Assembly (NCBI RefSeq): GCF_017744115.1
Contig: NZ_JAGHQW010000001.1
Coordinates: 124,001 to 188,000 of the forward strand
Source: Salinisphaera sp. G21_0
Lineage (GTDB): Bacteria; Pseudomonadota; Gammaproteobacteria; Pseudomonadales; Endozoicomonadaceae
Direction of reading: 5' to 3'
Length of the DNA stretch: 64,000 bases
Positions 10,901 to 18,589 of this stretch are shown here, one piece after another. Numbering within the stretch: position 1 is the first letter of the stretch; every line of letters starts with the position of its first letter. The position numbers and the translations under genes are program-made. The notes below the pieces were generated by a model. It searched no databases. It was not told the origin of the DNA and saw only the letters and a list, made by a program, of their open reading frames with translations.

Positions 10901-11381
10901 CTGGTTTTGAGATATTTGCCAGCACCATGAGCAGTTGTTCATGGGTTATCTTGCAGTTTTCTTCAATTAAAATGCGATCCATTAGCTGAAAAGGCTGGGT
11001 TGAATCATGACGAGTCGGCAATTTTCGTTGGAATGCCAATAATTTATTTAACGGAAGATCCAGATAAACAGCGAACAGATACACATTGCCGAACGTTAGA
11101 CTTTCTCTGATTTGCTGGTGCAATTCCCCCCAATTCACAAAGTCGCCCGGTTGTGTTGCAGGCAAAGACCCGGAGGCGGCACTCCGTGCAGATATGGCAA
11201 CTGTGGATGTTAATGATTCCGGCTCAATGGGTTCAGAGCCGCCTCCGGCAACGGCGACACGCTTTCCGGCAAAAGGGGAAATTGACGAATAACGGCTTGA
11301 TGGCTCGTGGTCTGCCAATCCCGGGAGCCTGGCAGGTGGATCAGATGGAGGGATCCGTTGATGAGCGGTTGAATTAATCAT
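7926..11381 (-). CDS. Giant repeat protein with two sets of four death-fold-like modules (putative effector)
   Basis: A 1151-residue protein with no recognised enzyme motif. It is an internal duplication: residues 83-530 and 645-1095 align, each with four modules. The first set is at about 83-170, 215-285, 315-397 and 445-530, and the second at about 645-735, 780-855, 882-965 and 1007-1095. Several modules show the death-domain pattern W..LA..LGL...I..I.....L..W......T...L..AL. Examples are LGRALGVPLHIIQKI followed by LTPGHIIHALREAG, and HNWFLIGLTMGLSADELESI followed by TGHLYQALKTLDD. The ATG has GGAGAC upstream, although the frame stays open upstream to a TTG at 11486. There is no signal peptide. 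It is flanked by an 80-bp direct repeat and reads against the pheA-hisC direction. The death-fold assignment is inference from pattern. Confidence 0.7.
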   Translation of the reverse strand: MINSTAHQRIPPSDPPARLPGLADHEPSSRYSSISPFAGKRVAVAGGGSEPIEPESLTSTVAISARSAASGSLPATQPGDFVNWGELHQQIRESLTFGNVYLFAVYLDLPLNKLLAFQRKLPTRHDSTQPFQLMDRILIEENCKITHEQLLMVLANISKPELVKLHCKTSGIAVDQSQFLSDWPACVQAADTDAALNHKLDIFKLNKIFQKAKCGFFYDIPTTTLAYAAGYPELMDDQHIKQCSGVANDEANKVLLKKILDKHGGSISTNEIVKIMHNPEIMIISCAYRLIESLKGNTIPFFRSHNLSWNQQIVDLTYQVSVLGINAEHLGRALGVPLHIIQKIVDRDYNLVSNQEMFDDLFNQAILCSPRLTPGHIIHALREAGSASGCREELEKWIEKDKKSDKRNTRLPWLNEFTPEELPELKPLYLPEDDNSNGIVSSQPLTLDFLRNLPLSHNWFLIGLTMGLSADELESIGSRTITENGLPSRFKLSLAAPALSRILVQKGLETGHLYQALKTLDDQATLTYFPKHSDDQPEKKLPGEIAKAFEQGQLTARIIPALGSENIIFLRSMISTVANSGNRLKSLKRPATDNPATESAATKIVKAKPSTVTANNVAPMLERSVISGTECSQLSETQLDSTVYWNNLDSKITWGVSADEQLLFAIYLGFPLADIANIKETIHSLIFAQHNYLSLPALERENGLIREKLTITNETLLSMLAGISRLDLIKLHCKNFGIVFDPSRFPTQWPPAVKAVDDNVALAYQLDFFKLHKIFQNDGYLYKVPTATIAYAAGYPELMMDQDLQAISKRDTELSTQILLKKVLDKQGGSMTTNELVKMMRHPEIDNITCAYQLIEPMKNNKVLMTPVKKGILLHQNYFLSTELAKLQIPADALGDALGVSWPIRKGILNQSTFDDATQEQSHHLWLVLLAAFRCQPELTPAHILYALHKAAESNHLVITQLDNFIATHKKALSLFQNLSPEKPPTVKPLYNQGDGNTAASAISKPLTPDFLRHLPLSHNWFSIGFAMGLALDELRDINQKTSHTNQKDQTKRDSLAACYLSHKLAELGKRGVETGHLYQVLHNLDDQIALHYFPEHLSAAPEKELPVDITNAMEQAQSALKLLNTVDQKELDKILSGYNRYNQMKLEFWI

Positions 11382-11403
11382 GAAACTGTCTCCAAAATTT
11401 TCA

Positions 11404-11483
11404 TTGTTCAATGTCCAACGGCAGATGACTGTTAATAGGGATTGGTAATCCGTGTTTTCGGTCACCCTGCATAATGAATATGC
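11404..11483 (+). repeat. Imperfect 80-bp direct repeat, right copy
   Basis: Partner of 7776-7855: TTGTTcAATGTCCAAcGGC (11404-11422) and TCACCCTGCATAATGAATATGC (11462-11483). It lies immediately upstream of the ATG of the large minus-strand gene. Confidence 0.7.
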
Positions 11484-11496
11484 CAAACTCTCCGGG

Positions 11497-11543
11497 AGGC
11501 TGTCCGGGAATAATCTGTGCTGTGCAGCAGTTGCTCCTGCATT
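11497..11543 (+). repeat. Half-copy of the dispersed AGGCTGnCCGnGAATA element
   Basis: AGGCTGTCCGGGAATA, continuing to TTGCTCCTGCATTA, aligns along its length with 55993-56040 (AGGCTGACCGAGAATA to CTGCTCCTGCGTTG). It is a fragment of the palindromic element family seen complete near 53.4 kb. Confidence 0.55.
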
Positions 11544-11743
11544 AAATTGTTATGCCTGGCTTGGAGAATTAACACTGAAAAAGCTGTATGACTGATTTAG
11601 ACGATCGGACAGAAAAAAAGTTCAGTCGTCATTACTTAAACGCCTCACGAGACTGTCTTCCTGGCAGTAATAGCTGGAGCTGACGATCCAGAAAGCAGTC
11701 TTGTCCCGGCGTTGACCAAACACTGGACGATGTGGAAGTCGTT

Positions 11744-12679
11744 ATGATTACACTGTTGAGAGTCATTACAAATGCTCTGTTTGGCGCAGCAGACGAACTG
11801 TCCCCGGAGGACAAAAATCTGTTCAAGGCAGCCGGGAATGGCGACCCGGGATCGGTGAAGGCGCTGTTGGAACAGGGGGCTGATATTGAGGCCAGGGACT
11901 GGTCTGGCAAAACCCCGCTATTTCTTGCGGTAATGTCGGAAAACCCGGAAGTTCTCAACGTTCTTCTGGCTGCAGATGCCTGCCTTAATGCCCGCGATTG
12001 TTATGGTCAAACTCCGTTGCACAAAGCCCGTAGCCGTGAGATTGTCAACGAGCTGCTGGCTTGGGGAGCCGATATTGAGGCCAGGGATAATGATAAAGCA
12101 ACGCCACTCATTTGTGCGATTACACATCATGACAGACTGGAGGCGACCAGGGCGCTTCTGTTCGCAGGTGCCAATATTGAGGCTGCTGATGAATTTCAAC
12201 GGACACCATTGCATCTTGCGGCTAGCTCTAAGTGCTACGACTTGCGGTATATGGAGGTACTTCTGTCCGAGGGGGCCAATCTTGAAGCCAGGGAAGAAAG
12301 TACAGGATATACCCCGTTGCATGAAGCAGTATTTAGTGGTTCGGGCAAGAAAGTACAAGTATTGGTGGCTGAGGGTGCCAACTATAAGGCGCTAGATTGG
12401 AATAGGAGTACACCGTTGCATGTGGCCATGGGCAGAATTGACAAATTGGATGACCTGCTGGCAGCGGCTGGCAGGTTTGACAGCATCGATTCGGATAATG
12501 AGCCGGTTAGTTTTCAGCCCCAGTCACTTCAGGCCTGCGCCCGTACCGCTATCCGCTCGCGCCTGGTTAAACACCGGAAAAATACCGGACAACCGTTGTC
12601 AGAATCGGTGCAGGATCTGCCGCTGGATCCGACGCTGAAAGCCTATCTCTATAAGCCCCTCATGGGAACTTATCTATAA
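11744..12679 (+). CDS. Ankyrin-repeat protein with C-terminal SOCS-box-like motif (putative effector)
   Basis: A 311-residue protein. Residues 22-246 hold about seven ankyrin repeats of roughly 33 residues (GKTPLFLAV, GQTPLHKAR, QRTPLHLAA, GYTPLHEAV, with GADIEARD turns). Residues 258-307 read PQSLQACARTAIRSRL, then DLPLDPTLKAYLYKPL. This matches the SOCS-box layout: an elongin-BC helix of the form SLxxLCRxxIR, then a Cul5-box LPLPxxLxxYL. The BC-box cysteine position is Ala here and LPLP is LPLD. In animals ANK plus SOCS box (ASB proteins) recruits targets to Cullin-5 ubiquitin ligases. The ATG at 11744 has GGAAG five bases upstream. A GTG at 11732 is the alternative. The gene downstream is a paralogue with a nearly identical tail. 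Confidence 0.8.
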   Translation: MITLLRVITNALFGAADELSPEDKNLFKAAGNGDPGSVKALLEQGADIEARDWSGKTPLFLAVMSENPEVLNVLLAADACLNARDCYGQTPLHKARSREIVNELLAWGADIEARDNDKATPLICAITHHDRLEATRALLFAGANIEAADEFQRTPLHLAASSKCYDLRYMEVLLSEGANLEAREESTGYTPLHEAVFSGSGKKVQVLVAEGANYKALDWNRSTPLHVAMGRIDKLDDLLAAAGRFDSIDSDNEPVSFQPQSLQACARTAIRSRLVKHRKNTGQPLSESVQDLPLDPTLKAYLYKPLMGTYL

Positions 12680-12697
12680 TCAGCGGCTACTTGTTTT

Positions 12698-12742
12698 AAT
12701 CGTCGGTATTTAAACTCCCCTTGGGATTATCTTTTTGATAAT
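12698..12742 (+). repeat. Downstream repeat of the tandem ankyrin unit, copy 1
   Basis: The sequence from CGTCGGTATTTAAACTCCCC to GGGATTATCTTTTTGATAAT corresponds to 13942-13983. It marks the edge of the duplicated ankyrin-gene unit. Confidence 0.55.
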
Positions 12743-12757
12743 TTGTTGGAGCTATTG

Positions 12758-13939
12758 ATGAATACCCCATCAAGCAGGTCTGAACCAGGCGATAAGCAAA
12801 CACTGGAAGCGTTGCAAGTTAGCGAATTATTAAACGACAGTGATTTTAATTTGCTTGATGCAGCCAGCCATGGAGATCTGGCATCGGTGAAGGCTTTGCT
12901 GGAACAGGGGGCTGATATTGAGTCCAGGGACCAGGCGGGCAGAACCCCGCTGTTTCTGGCGGTAATGTCGGAAATTCCGGACGTTGTCAACATTCTTCTG
13001 GACGCAGGGGCCAGAGTCAATACCTGCGATCGTGATTATCGAACTCCGTTGCATGAGGCCCGTAGCCAGGCGATTGTGAAAGCGCTTTTGGCCAGGGGAG
13101 CTGATCTTGAGGCCAAAGGCAGGCGAGAAGAAACTCCACTGATATCTGTGGTTTCTGATCCAGACAGCTTTGGGGCTGTAAAGGCACTTCTGGTCGCAGG
13201 TGCCAGCGTTAATGCCCGCAATCGTTTTGGTCGAACTCCGTTGCATATTGCCCGTAGCCAGGCGGTTGTGAAAGAGCTTCTGGCCCGGGGAGCCGATATT
13301 GAGGCCAGGGATAATTATCAGGCGACGCCATTACTTTTTGCGGTTTCAGAAGCTTATGAGCCGAAGGTGATCAAGGCACTATTGGCCGCGGGTGCCGATC
13401 TTGAGGCTACTGATCAATTCGGCCGGACGCCATTGCACCATGCGGCTGGTAATGGTGGATGCCACCTGCAGCATATCAGTGTGCTGCTGTCTGAGGGGGC
13501 CAACCTTGAAGCCAGAGATAGTAACAGGCAATATACCCCGTTGCATAAAGCGGCAATGAGGGCTTTCGGCAAGAAAGTAAGAGTGCTGCTGGCTGAGGGG
13601 GCCAACTATAACGCAAAAAACAGCAGGGGCCAGACACCGTTGGACGTTATAGGCTGCAGCAACGAAGGCTTAAAAGCTCTGTTGGATTCAGGTGCCAGGT
13701 GTAATCGCAGACTGACTGGCAGGAGGAGTTGCCTTATTCCGTGTAATTTTCAGCCCCACTCACTTCAGGCCTGCGCTCGCACCGCTATTCGATCGCGCCT
13801 GGTTGAACACCGGAAAAAAACCGGACAACCGTTGTCGGAATCGGTGCAGGATCTGCCGCTGGATCCGACGCTGAAAGCCTATCTCTATAAGCCCCTGATG
13901 TGGGAATTTATCTATAACCAGGGACTGTATTCGTCTTAG
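12758..13939 (+). CDS. Ankyrin-repeat protein with C-terminal SOCS-box-like motif, tandem paralogue
   Basis: A 393-residue paralogue of the preceding gene. It has about nine ankyrin repeats (residues 30-315), several with canonical GRTPLHIAR or GRTPLHHAA cores and GADIEARD turns. They are followed by the same SOCS-box-like end (residues 333-380: PHSLQACARTAIRSRL, LPLDPTLKAYLYKPL). The last 150 bp of coding DNA are almost identical to the first gene, and the roughly 40 bp after each stop also match, so the pair arose by tandem duplication. Two repeats near residues 95-115 and 160-180 are shortened. The ATG at 12758 has GGAG six bases upstream. There is no signal peptide. A secreted role is inferred from architecture and neighbours only. 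Confidence 0.8.
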   Translation: MNTPSSRSEPGDKQTLEALQVSELLNDSDFNLLDAASHGDLASVKALLEQGADIESRDQAGRTPLFLAVMSEIPDVVNILLDAGARVNTCDRDYRTPLHEARSQAIVKALLARGADLEAKGRREETPLISVVSDPDSFGAVKALLVAGASVNARNRFGRTPLHIARSQAVVKELLARGADIEARDNYQATPLLFAVSEAYEPKVIKALLAAGADLEATDQFGRTPLHHAAGNGGCHLQHISVLLSEGANLEARDSNRQYTPLHKAAMRAFGKKVRVLLAEGANYNAKNSRGQTPLDVIGCSNEGLKALLDSGARCNRRLTGRRSCLIPCNFQPHSLQACARTAIRSRLVEHRKKTGQPLSESVQDLPLDPTLKAYLYKPLMWEFIYNQGLYSS

Positions 13940-13941
13940 TC

Positions 13942-13983
13942 GTCAGTACTTGAATTTCCCCCGGGATTATCTTCTTGACAATA
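13942..13983 (+). repeat. Downstream repeat of the tandem ankyrin unit, copy 2
   Basis: CGTCAGTACTTGAATTTCCCC to GGGATTATCTTCTTGACAAT is the diverged partner of 12698-12742, positioned just after the second ankyrin gene. Confidence 0.55.
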
Positions 13984-14149
13984 GTTGAAGCTGATAACAA
14001 CATTTTCAGGCTGTATTTGCCCGAAAAGCGTATAACCGCTGAAATTTTCCATAATCAATAAAAATTGCCACGAGTTGGAAATGGCTTTTTCATCGTCTTA
14101 AGTGAGTGAGCCCGTTTTCAAGTTTCATAACCCAACTGAAGGTCAAATT

Positions 14150-15265
14150 ATGTCCTGTGATTTTCTGCAGCTGGCGGTACCCGGAGTAAGAGGAATGAGT
14201 CCTTATCAACCAGGCAAGCCTATTGAGGAGCTTGCCAGGGAGCAGGGCTTGAAGGTTGAGGATATTGTCAAACTGGCCAGTAATGAAAACCCTCTGGGGC
14301 CACCACCTTCTGCGCTGAAAGCAATGGCCGAATCCCTGGCAGAGCTGGCCCGTTATCCCGATGGCAGCAGTTATCAGTTAAAACAGGCGCTGGCAGAAAA
14401 ACTGAAGGTGGCACCGGAGCAATTAACCCTGGGCAATGGGTCCAATGATGTGCTGGTGCTTCTGGCGGAGTCGTTTCTGGATACCAGCAGTTCTGCGGTT
14501 TTTTCTCAGTATGCTTTTGTTGTTTATCCTCTGGCTGTGAAGGCCGTCGGTGCTGAGAGTATTGTGGTTCCAGCGCTTAACTATGGTCATGATCTGGATG
14601 CCATGGCGGCAGCGATCCAGGCCAATACCCGGATTGTCTTCCTGGCAAACCCTAATAATCCCACCGGTACCAGCTTCAGTGAACAGGATCTGCTGTGTTT
14701 TCTTGGCAAGGTGCCGGAAGAGGTGATCGTTGTCCTTGATGAGGCCTATTTTGAGTATGGGGTGGGTGGTGACCTGCCTGATGGTATTGACCTGCTTGAC
14801 CGCTATCCCAATCTGGTGGTGACCCGAACCTTTTCCAAGGCTTATGGGCTGGCGGGGGCCCGGGTCGGTTATTCGATATCCAATCCTGAAATAGCCGATG
14901 TGCTGAACCGTTTGAGGCAGCCATTTAACCTGAATCTTCCTGCTCAGTTCGGTGCGGTTGCCGCGCTGAAAGATGATGCTTATCTGCAGCAGTCCATTGA
15001 GATTAATCAGCAGGGGATGGCATTCCTGGAGCAGGGGTTTGCCGGCCTTGGGCTGAACTGGATCCCTTCATCGGGTAATTTCATCACCGTTGATCTCAAG
15101 CGGAATGCCATGCCGGTCTATGAAGGGTTGTTGTCCAAAGGCATTATTGTTCGGCCAGTGGCCAATTACGGCATGCCTGAGCACCTTCGTATTTCCATTG
15201 GTTTGCCGGAAGAAAATCGTCGTTGTCTGGAAGCGCTGAGCCAGGTTCTTGGTCAGTCGTCGTAA
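14150..15265 (+). CDS. hisC: Histidinol-phosphate/aromatic aminotransferase (HisC2 type)
   Basis: A 371-residue fold-type I PLP aminotransferase. It starts MSCDFLQLAVPGVRGMSPYQ, the characteristic N-terminus of the HisC copy that sits in this aromatic cluster in pseudomonads. VKLASNENPLGPPPSAL, ANPNNPTGTSF and DEAYFEY are present, and the PLP lysine lies in TRTFSKAYGLAGARVGY. It makes histidinol phosphate. In this context it may also transaminate prephenate or phenylpyruvate (family knowledge). A GTG at 14102 would add 16 residues, but the ATG at 14150 has GAAGG at good spacing and fits the family start. The stop abuts the AAGGAG of the next gene. Confidence 0.93.
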   Translation: MSCDFLQLAVPGVRGMSPYQPGKPIEELAREQGLKVEDIVKLASNENPLGPPPSALKAMAESLAELARYPDGSSYQLKQALAEKLKVAPEQLTLGNGSNDVLVLLAESFLDTSSSAVFSQYAFVVYPLAVKAVGAESIVVPALNYGHDLDAMAAAIQANTRIVFLANPNNPTGTSFSEQDLLCFLGKVPEEVIVVLDEAYFEYGVGGDLPDGIDLLDRYPNLVVTRTFSKAYGLAGARVGYSISNPEIADVLNRLRQPFNLNLPAQFGAVAALKDDAYLQQSIEINQQGMAFLEQGFAGLGLNWIPSSGNFITVDLKRNAMPVYEGLLSKGIIVRPVANYGMPEHLRISIGLPEENRRCLEALSQVLGQSS

Positions 15266-15276
15266 GGAGTGCGTTT

Positions 15277-17637
15277 GTGAAAACAGTTGATACACTGCTG
15301 GTGGTTGGGTTGGGCCTGATCGGGGGATCTTTTGCAGCGGCGGTAAAGTCCGCCGGTGCGTGTCGGCAAGTGTATGGTTATGACCAGGATAAAGCCTCAC
15401 TGGAAGAGGCCGAGGCGCTCGGGATCATTGATTATGGCTGCGAAAGCCTCTCCGACGGTGTTGCCGCTGCTGATGTGATTATGCTGGCTGTGCCCATGCT
15501 GGCAATGAAGCCCGTTCTTGCGCAGCTATCTTCCTGCTTGCCCGATGGCGTTCCTGCTGAAAAAGTGATTACCGATGCCGGGTCCAGTAAAAAAGCGCTG
15601 CTTGATGCCGCCCATGAGGTCTTTGGCAAAGTTCCCTCCTGGCTGGTACCTGGCCATCCAATTGCAGGGTCGGAAAAAAGTGGTGTCGGTGCCGCAAAAG
15701 CTTCCCTGTTTCAGGCCCATGATGTCATCCTCACCCCATTGGCAAATACTGACTCTGTGGCACTGGCAAAGGTCAAGATGCTTTGGGAGGCCTGTGGGGC
15801 AGTGGTTACCAGTATGGATCCCTATCATCATGATGAGGTTCTGGCAAAGACCAGCCACCTTCCCCATTTCCTGGCATTCTCACTGGTGGATACGCTGGCC
15901 GGGAATCCGGATAATCAGGATATTTTTCGCTTTGCTGCGGGCGGCTTTCGGGATTTTACCCGGATCGCTGGCAGCGACCCTATTATGTGGCATGATGTGG
16001 CACTGGGTAATCATCAGGCGGTGCTGGAAGCACTGGATGAATTTACCGAGGGCCTTCAGGTACTCCGGGAAGCGATTTTGCAGAAAAACAGTCAGTCGCT
16101 GCTGGGAATATTCAGTCGTGCACAATCAGCGCGTCAGCATTTCTCTTCTCTGCTGGAGAGCAGAAAGCAGCGGGTGAAGTCATTGCCTGATTCTGTCATG
16201 GCTACTGGTTTTTCGGGCTCTGTGTTGATTGAAGGTGAAGATTCAGTTAAAGAAGCTAGGGACACTATGAAAGAAAGTACCCAGACATTTATTGCCAGCC
16301 CGGGAGGGGCTATCTCCGGTGAGTTACGTGTTCCCGGAGATAAGTCTATCTCTCATCGTTCCATCATGCTGGGTGCCCTGGCGGAAGGGGAAACAGTGAT
16401 TGAAGGGTTTCTCGAAGGCGAGGATGCCCTGGCAACCCTGAAGGCATTTCGGGATATGGGGGTTCAGATTGATGGCCCCTATCTTGGCAAGGTCACTATT
16501 CAGGGAGTTGGCATGCATGGCCTCAAGCCGCCGGAAGGGCCGCTTTATCTCGGTAATGCCGGCACTGCCATGCGCTTGATGGCCGGGTTGATGGCAGCCC
16601 AGTCCTTTGATGTAACATTAACCGGTGATCACTCCCTGTCCGGTCGCCCCATGAATCGGGTGGTGGACCCTCTTGGCCAGATGGGTGCCGCCATCGAGAC
16701 CTCAGAAGGTGGTCGCCCACCTCTGAAGATCAAAGGCGGCACACGGTTGCAGGGTATTGAGTATCATCTGCCAATGGCTTCGGCCCAGGTGCAGTCCTGC
16801 CTGTTACTGGCGGGCATGTACGCAGATGGTGAAACGGTGACGGTTGCTCCGGGTATTGTTCGTGACCACACCAACCGTATGCTGAATGGCTTTGGTTATA
16901 AGGTCTCTGTCGATGGTGAGAATGGCAGCAGGGTCGCGATTAAAGGAGGAGGCAAGCTGACGGCTACCCGAATCGATGTGCCTTCCGATGTGTCTTCAGC
17001 GGCGTTCTTTATGGTGGCAGCCTCAATCGCCGAGGGGTCAGAGGTCCGTCTTTGCCATGTTGGCATGAACCCGACCCGTTCTGGTGTGGTTGAGATCCTG
17101 CAGCTGATGGGGGCGGATATTACCCTTGAAAACGAGTCCGTTGTGGGTGGCGAGCCTGTGGCCGACCTGGTAGTGCGTTCTGCGCCGCTGAAGGGTATTG
17201 ATATTCCTGAGCGTCTGGTACCCATCGCCATTGATGAATTTCCGGTGCTTTTTGTTGCAGCAGCCTGTGCAGAAGGCAGAACGCTGCTCACGGGTGCCCG
17301 TGAGCTTCGGGTGAAAGAGAGTGACCGGATTCAGGCCATGGCCGATGGCTTGATTGCCCTGGGTATTGATGCACAACCACTGCCTGATGGTATGATGATC
17401 AATGGTTCCGGTAATGCTGCTTCTGAAAAGAAGGGGAAGCCTGTATTTAACGGTGGCACTATTGACAGCCATGGCGATCACCGGATTGCCATGTCATTCG
17501 CAGTAGCTGCACTGCGGGCAAAGGACGATATTCGCATTCTTGACTGTGCAAATGTGGCGACTTCATTCCCGGATTTTGCAGGCCTGGCCAATCGAGCCGG
17601 TATGCGTATTGTGGTAAAGGTAAATACCAGTGAGTGA
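15277..17637 (+). CDS. tyrA-aroA: Prephenate dehydrogenase / EPSP synthase fusion
   Basis: A 786-residue fusion. The N-terminal 300 residues are a TyrA-type dehydrogenase: Rossmann motif [23 protein letters not shown], and [13 protein letters not shown] with the catalytic histidine. From about residue 330 follows a full 3-phosphoshikimate 1-carboxyvinyltransferase: [34 protein letters not shown] (class I form), [10 protein letters not shown], and [15 protein letters not shown]. It joins the tyrosine branch to the sixth shikimate step. A similar fusion is known in Pseudomonas. The GTG at 15277 has AAGGAG seven bases upstream. The linker near residues 300-330 is short and charged. The 3' end overlaps the cmk start by 8 bp. 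Confidence 0.95.
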   Translation: MKTVDTLLVVGLGLIGGSFAAAVKSAGACRQVYGYDQDKASLEEAEALGIIDYGCESLSDGVAAADVIMLAVPMLAMKPVLAQLSSCLPDGVPAEKVITDAGSSKKALLDAAHEVFGKVPSWLVPGHPIAGSEKSGVGAAKASLFQAHDVILTPLANTDSVALAKVKMLWEACGAVVTSMDPYHHDEVLAKTSHLPHFLAFSLVDTLAGNPDNQDIFRFAAGGFRDFTRIAGSDPIMWHDVALGNHQAVLEALDEFTEGLQVLREAILQKNSQSLLGIFSRAQSARQHFSSLLESRKQRVKSLPDSVMATGFSGSVLIEGEDSVKEARDTMKESTQTFIASPGGAISGELRVPGDKSISHRSIMLGALAEGETVIEGFLEGEDALATLKAFRDMGVQIDGPYLGKVTIQGVGMHGLKPPEGPLYLGNAGTAMRLMAGLMAAQSFDVTLTGDHSLSGRPMNRVVDPLGQMGAAIETSEGGRPPLKIKGGTRLQGIEYHLPMASAQVQSCLLLAGMYADGETVTVAPGIVRDHTNRMLNGFGYKVSVDGENGSRVAIKGGGKLTATRIDVPSDVSSAAFFMVAASIAEGSEVRLCHVGMNPTRSGVVEILQLMGADITLENESVVGGEPVADLVVRSAPLKGIDIPERLVPIAIDEFPVLFVAAACAEGRTLLTGARELRVKESDRIQAMADGLIALGIDAQPLPDGMMINGSGNAASEKKGKPVFNGGTIDSHGDHRIAMSFAVAALRAKDDIRILDCANVATSFPDFAGLANRAGMRIVVKVNTSE

Positions 17638-18325
17638 GTCTCAGACACCAGTGACAGTGGTCACCATTGATGGTCCCAGCGGGTCTGGCAAGGGAACGAT
17701 TGCAGCCCTGCTGGCCAGAGAGCTTGGCTGGAGGTTGCTGGACAGTGGGGCGTTGTATCGGTTAACCGCTCTGGCAGCGATGAATCATGGGGTTGATTTT
17801 GCCGATGAATCATCGCTGGAGGTTTTGGCAGGCCACCTTGATGTTCAGTTCTTGCCATCAGAATCAGGCGCAGGTCTGACCATTATTCTCGAAGGTGAGC
17901 GGGTGGGTGCCAGTCTGCGGACGGAAGAGGTGGGTGCCATGGCTTCCAGGGTTGCGGCACTGCCGGGTGTTCGGGCGGCGCTGTTGCAACGGCAGCGCGA
18001 CTTTGCCGAGCTGCCGGGTCTGGTGGCTGATGGCCGCGATATGGGGACGGTTGTGTTTCCCGATGCGGCGCTGAAAGTCTTCCTGACCGCCAGCGCCGAA
18101 GAGCGGGCCAAAAGACGTTATGTCCAGTTGCATCAAAAAGGGATTGATGCTAGTTTTGATCGCCTTTTGGCAGATATTCAGGCCAGAGATGAGCGAGATA
18201 GCCAGAGAGCTGTAGCGCCGCTCAAGCCTGCCGATGATGCCATCATTCTTGACAGTACCCGCATGAGTATCCAGGAGGTATTCAACAAGGTGCTGGAACA
18301 GATGCGCCGGAGAGGGCTGGTTTAG
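17630..18325 (+). CDS. cmk: Cytidylate kinase
   Basis: A 231-residue P-loop kinase that phosphorylates CMP and dCMP. The Walker A motif is [16 protein letters not shown] (about residues 14-29). The NMP-binding region includes [30 protein letters not shown] is the conserved cytidine-binding loop, and the lid is [13 protein letters not shown]. The GTG start overlaps the end of aroA by 8 bp, so the two are probably coupled. The length matches E. coli Cmk (227). Cmk followed by rpsA is a conserved gammaproteobacterial pair. Confidence 0.96.
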   Translation: MSESQTPVTVVTIDGPSGSGKGTIAALLARELGWRLLDSGALYRLTALAAMNHGVDFADESSLEVLAGHLDVQFLPSESGAGLTIILEGERVGASLRTEEVGAMASRVAALPGVRAALLQRQRDFAELPGLVADGRDMGTVVFPDAALKVFLTASAEERAKRRYVQLHQKGIDASFDRLLADIQARDERDSQRAVAPLKPADDAIILDSTRMSIQEVFNKVLEQMRRRGLV

Positions 18326-18589
18326 GGATTTTCCTGACAGCCTTCCAGGTTGCAGGGAAGTGGGTTCTCCACTTCAGTAAGCCTGAGTGCGCCACAGGTT
18401 GCACTCAACATTATCTGGAGGTTCGTTTCTGGCGTAAAGCCAGCATTGCAGATTCGAACCTGATTAAAGTAACCCACTCCGGCTGGCGGTGTGGATGACA
18501 TCCAGTGTACGTTATCCGGTTATCATTGGCTGGTTTTTTGCTGATAAGGCAGAGGCTTTGCAGATGCGTACACTGTCACAGGAAAAATC
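18326..18589 (+). promoter_or_regulatory. cmk-rpsA intergenic leader
   Basis: This 264-bp gap should carry the rpsA promoter and the leader used for S1 autoregulation in other gammaproteobacteria. Short self-complementary stretches are present, but I found no convincing -35/-10 pair and no terminator with a T-run. Confidence 0.35.

Noticed and set aside
12707-13020. Minus-strand frames across the ankyrin genes
   Set aside because: They repeat with the ankyrin period and are shadows of the plus-strand repeats.
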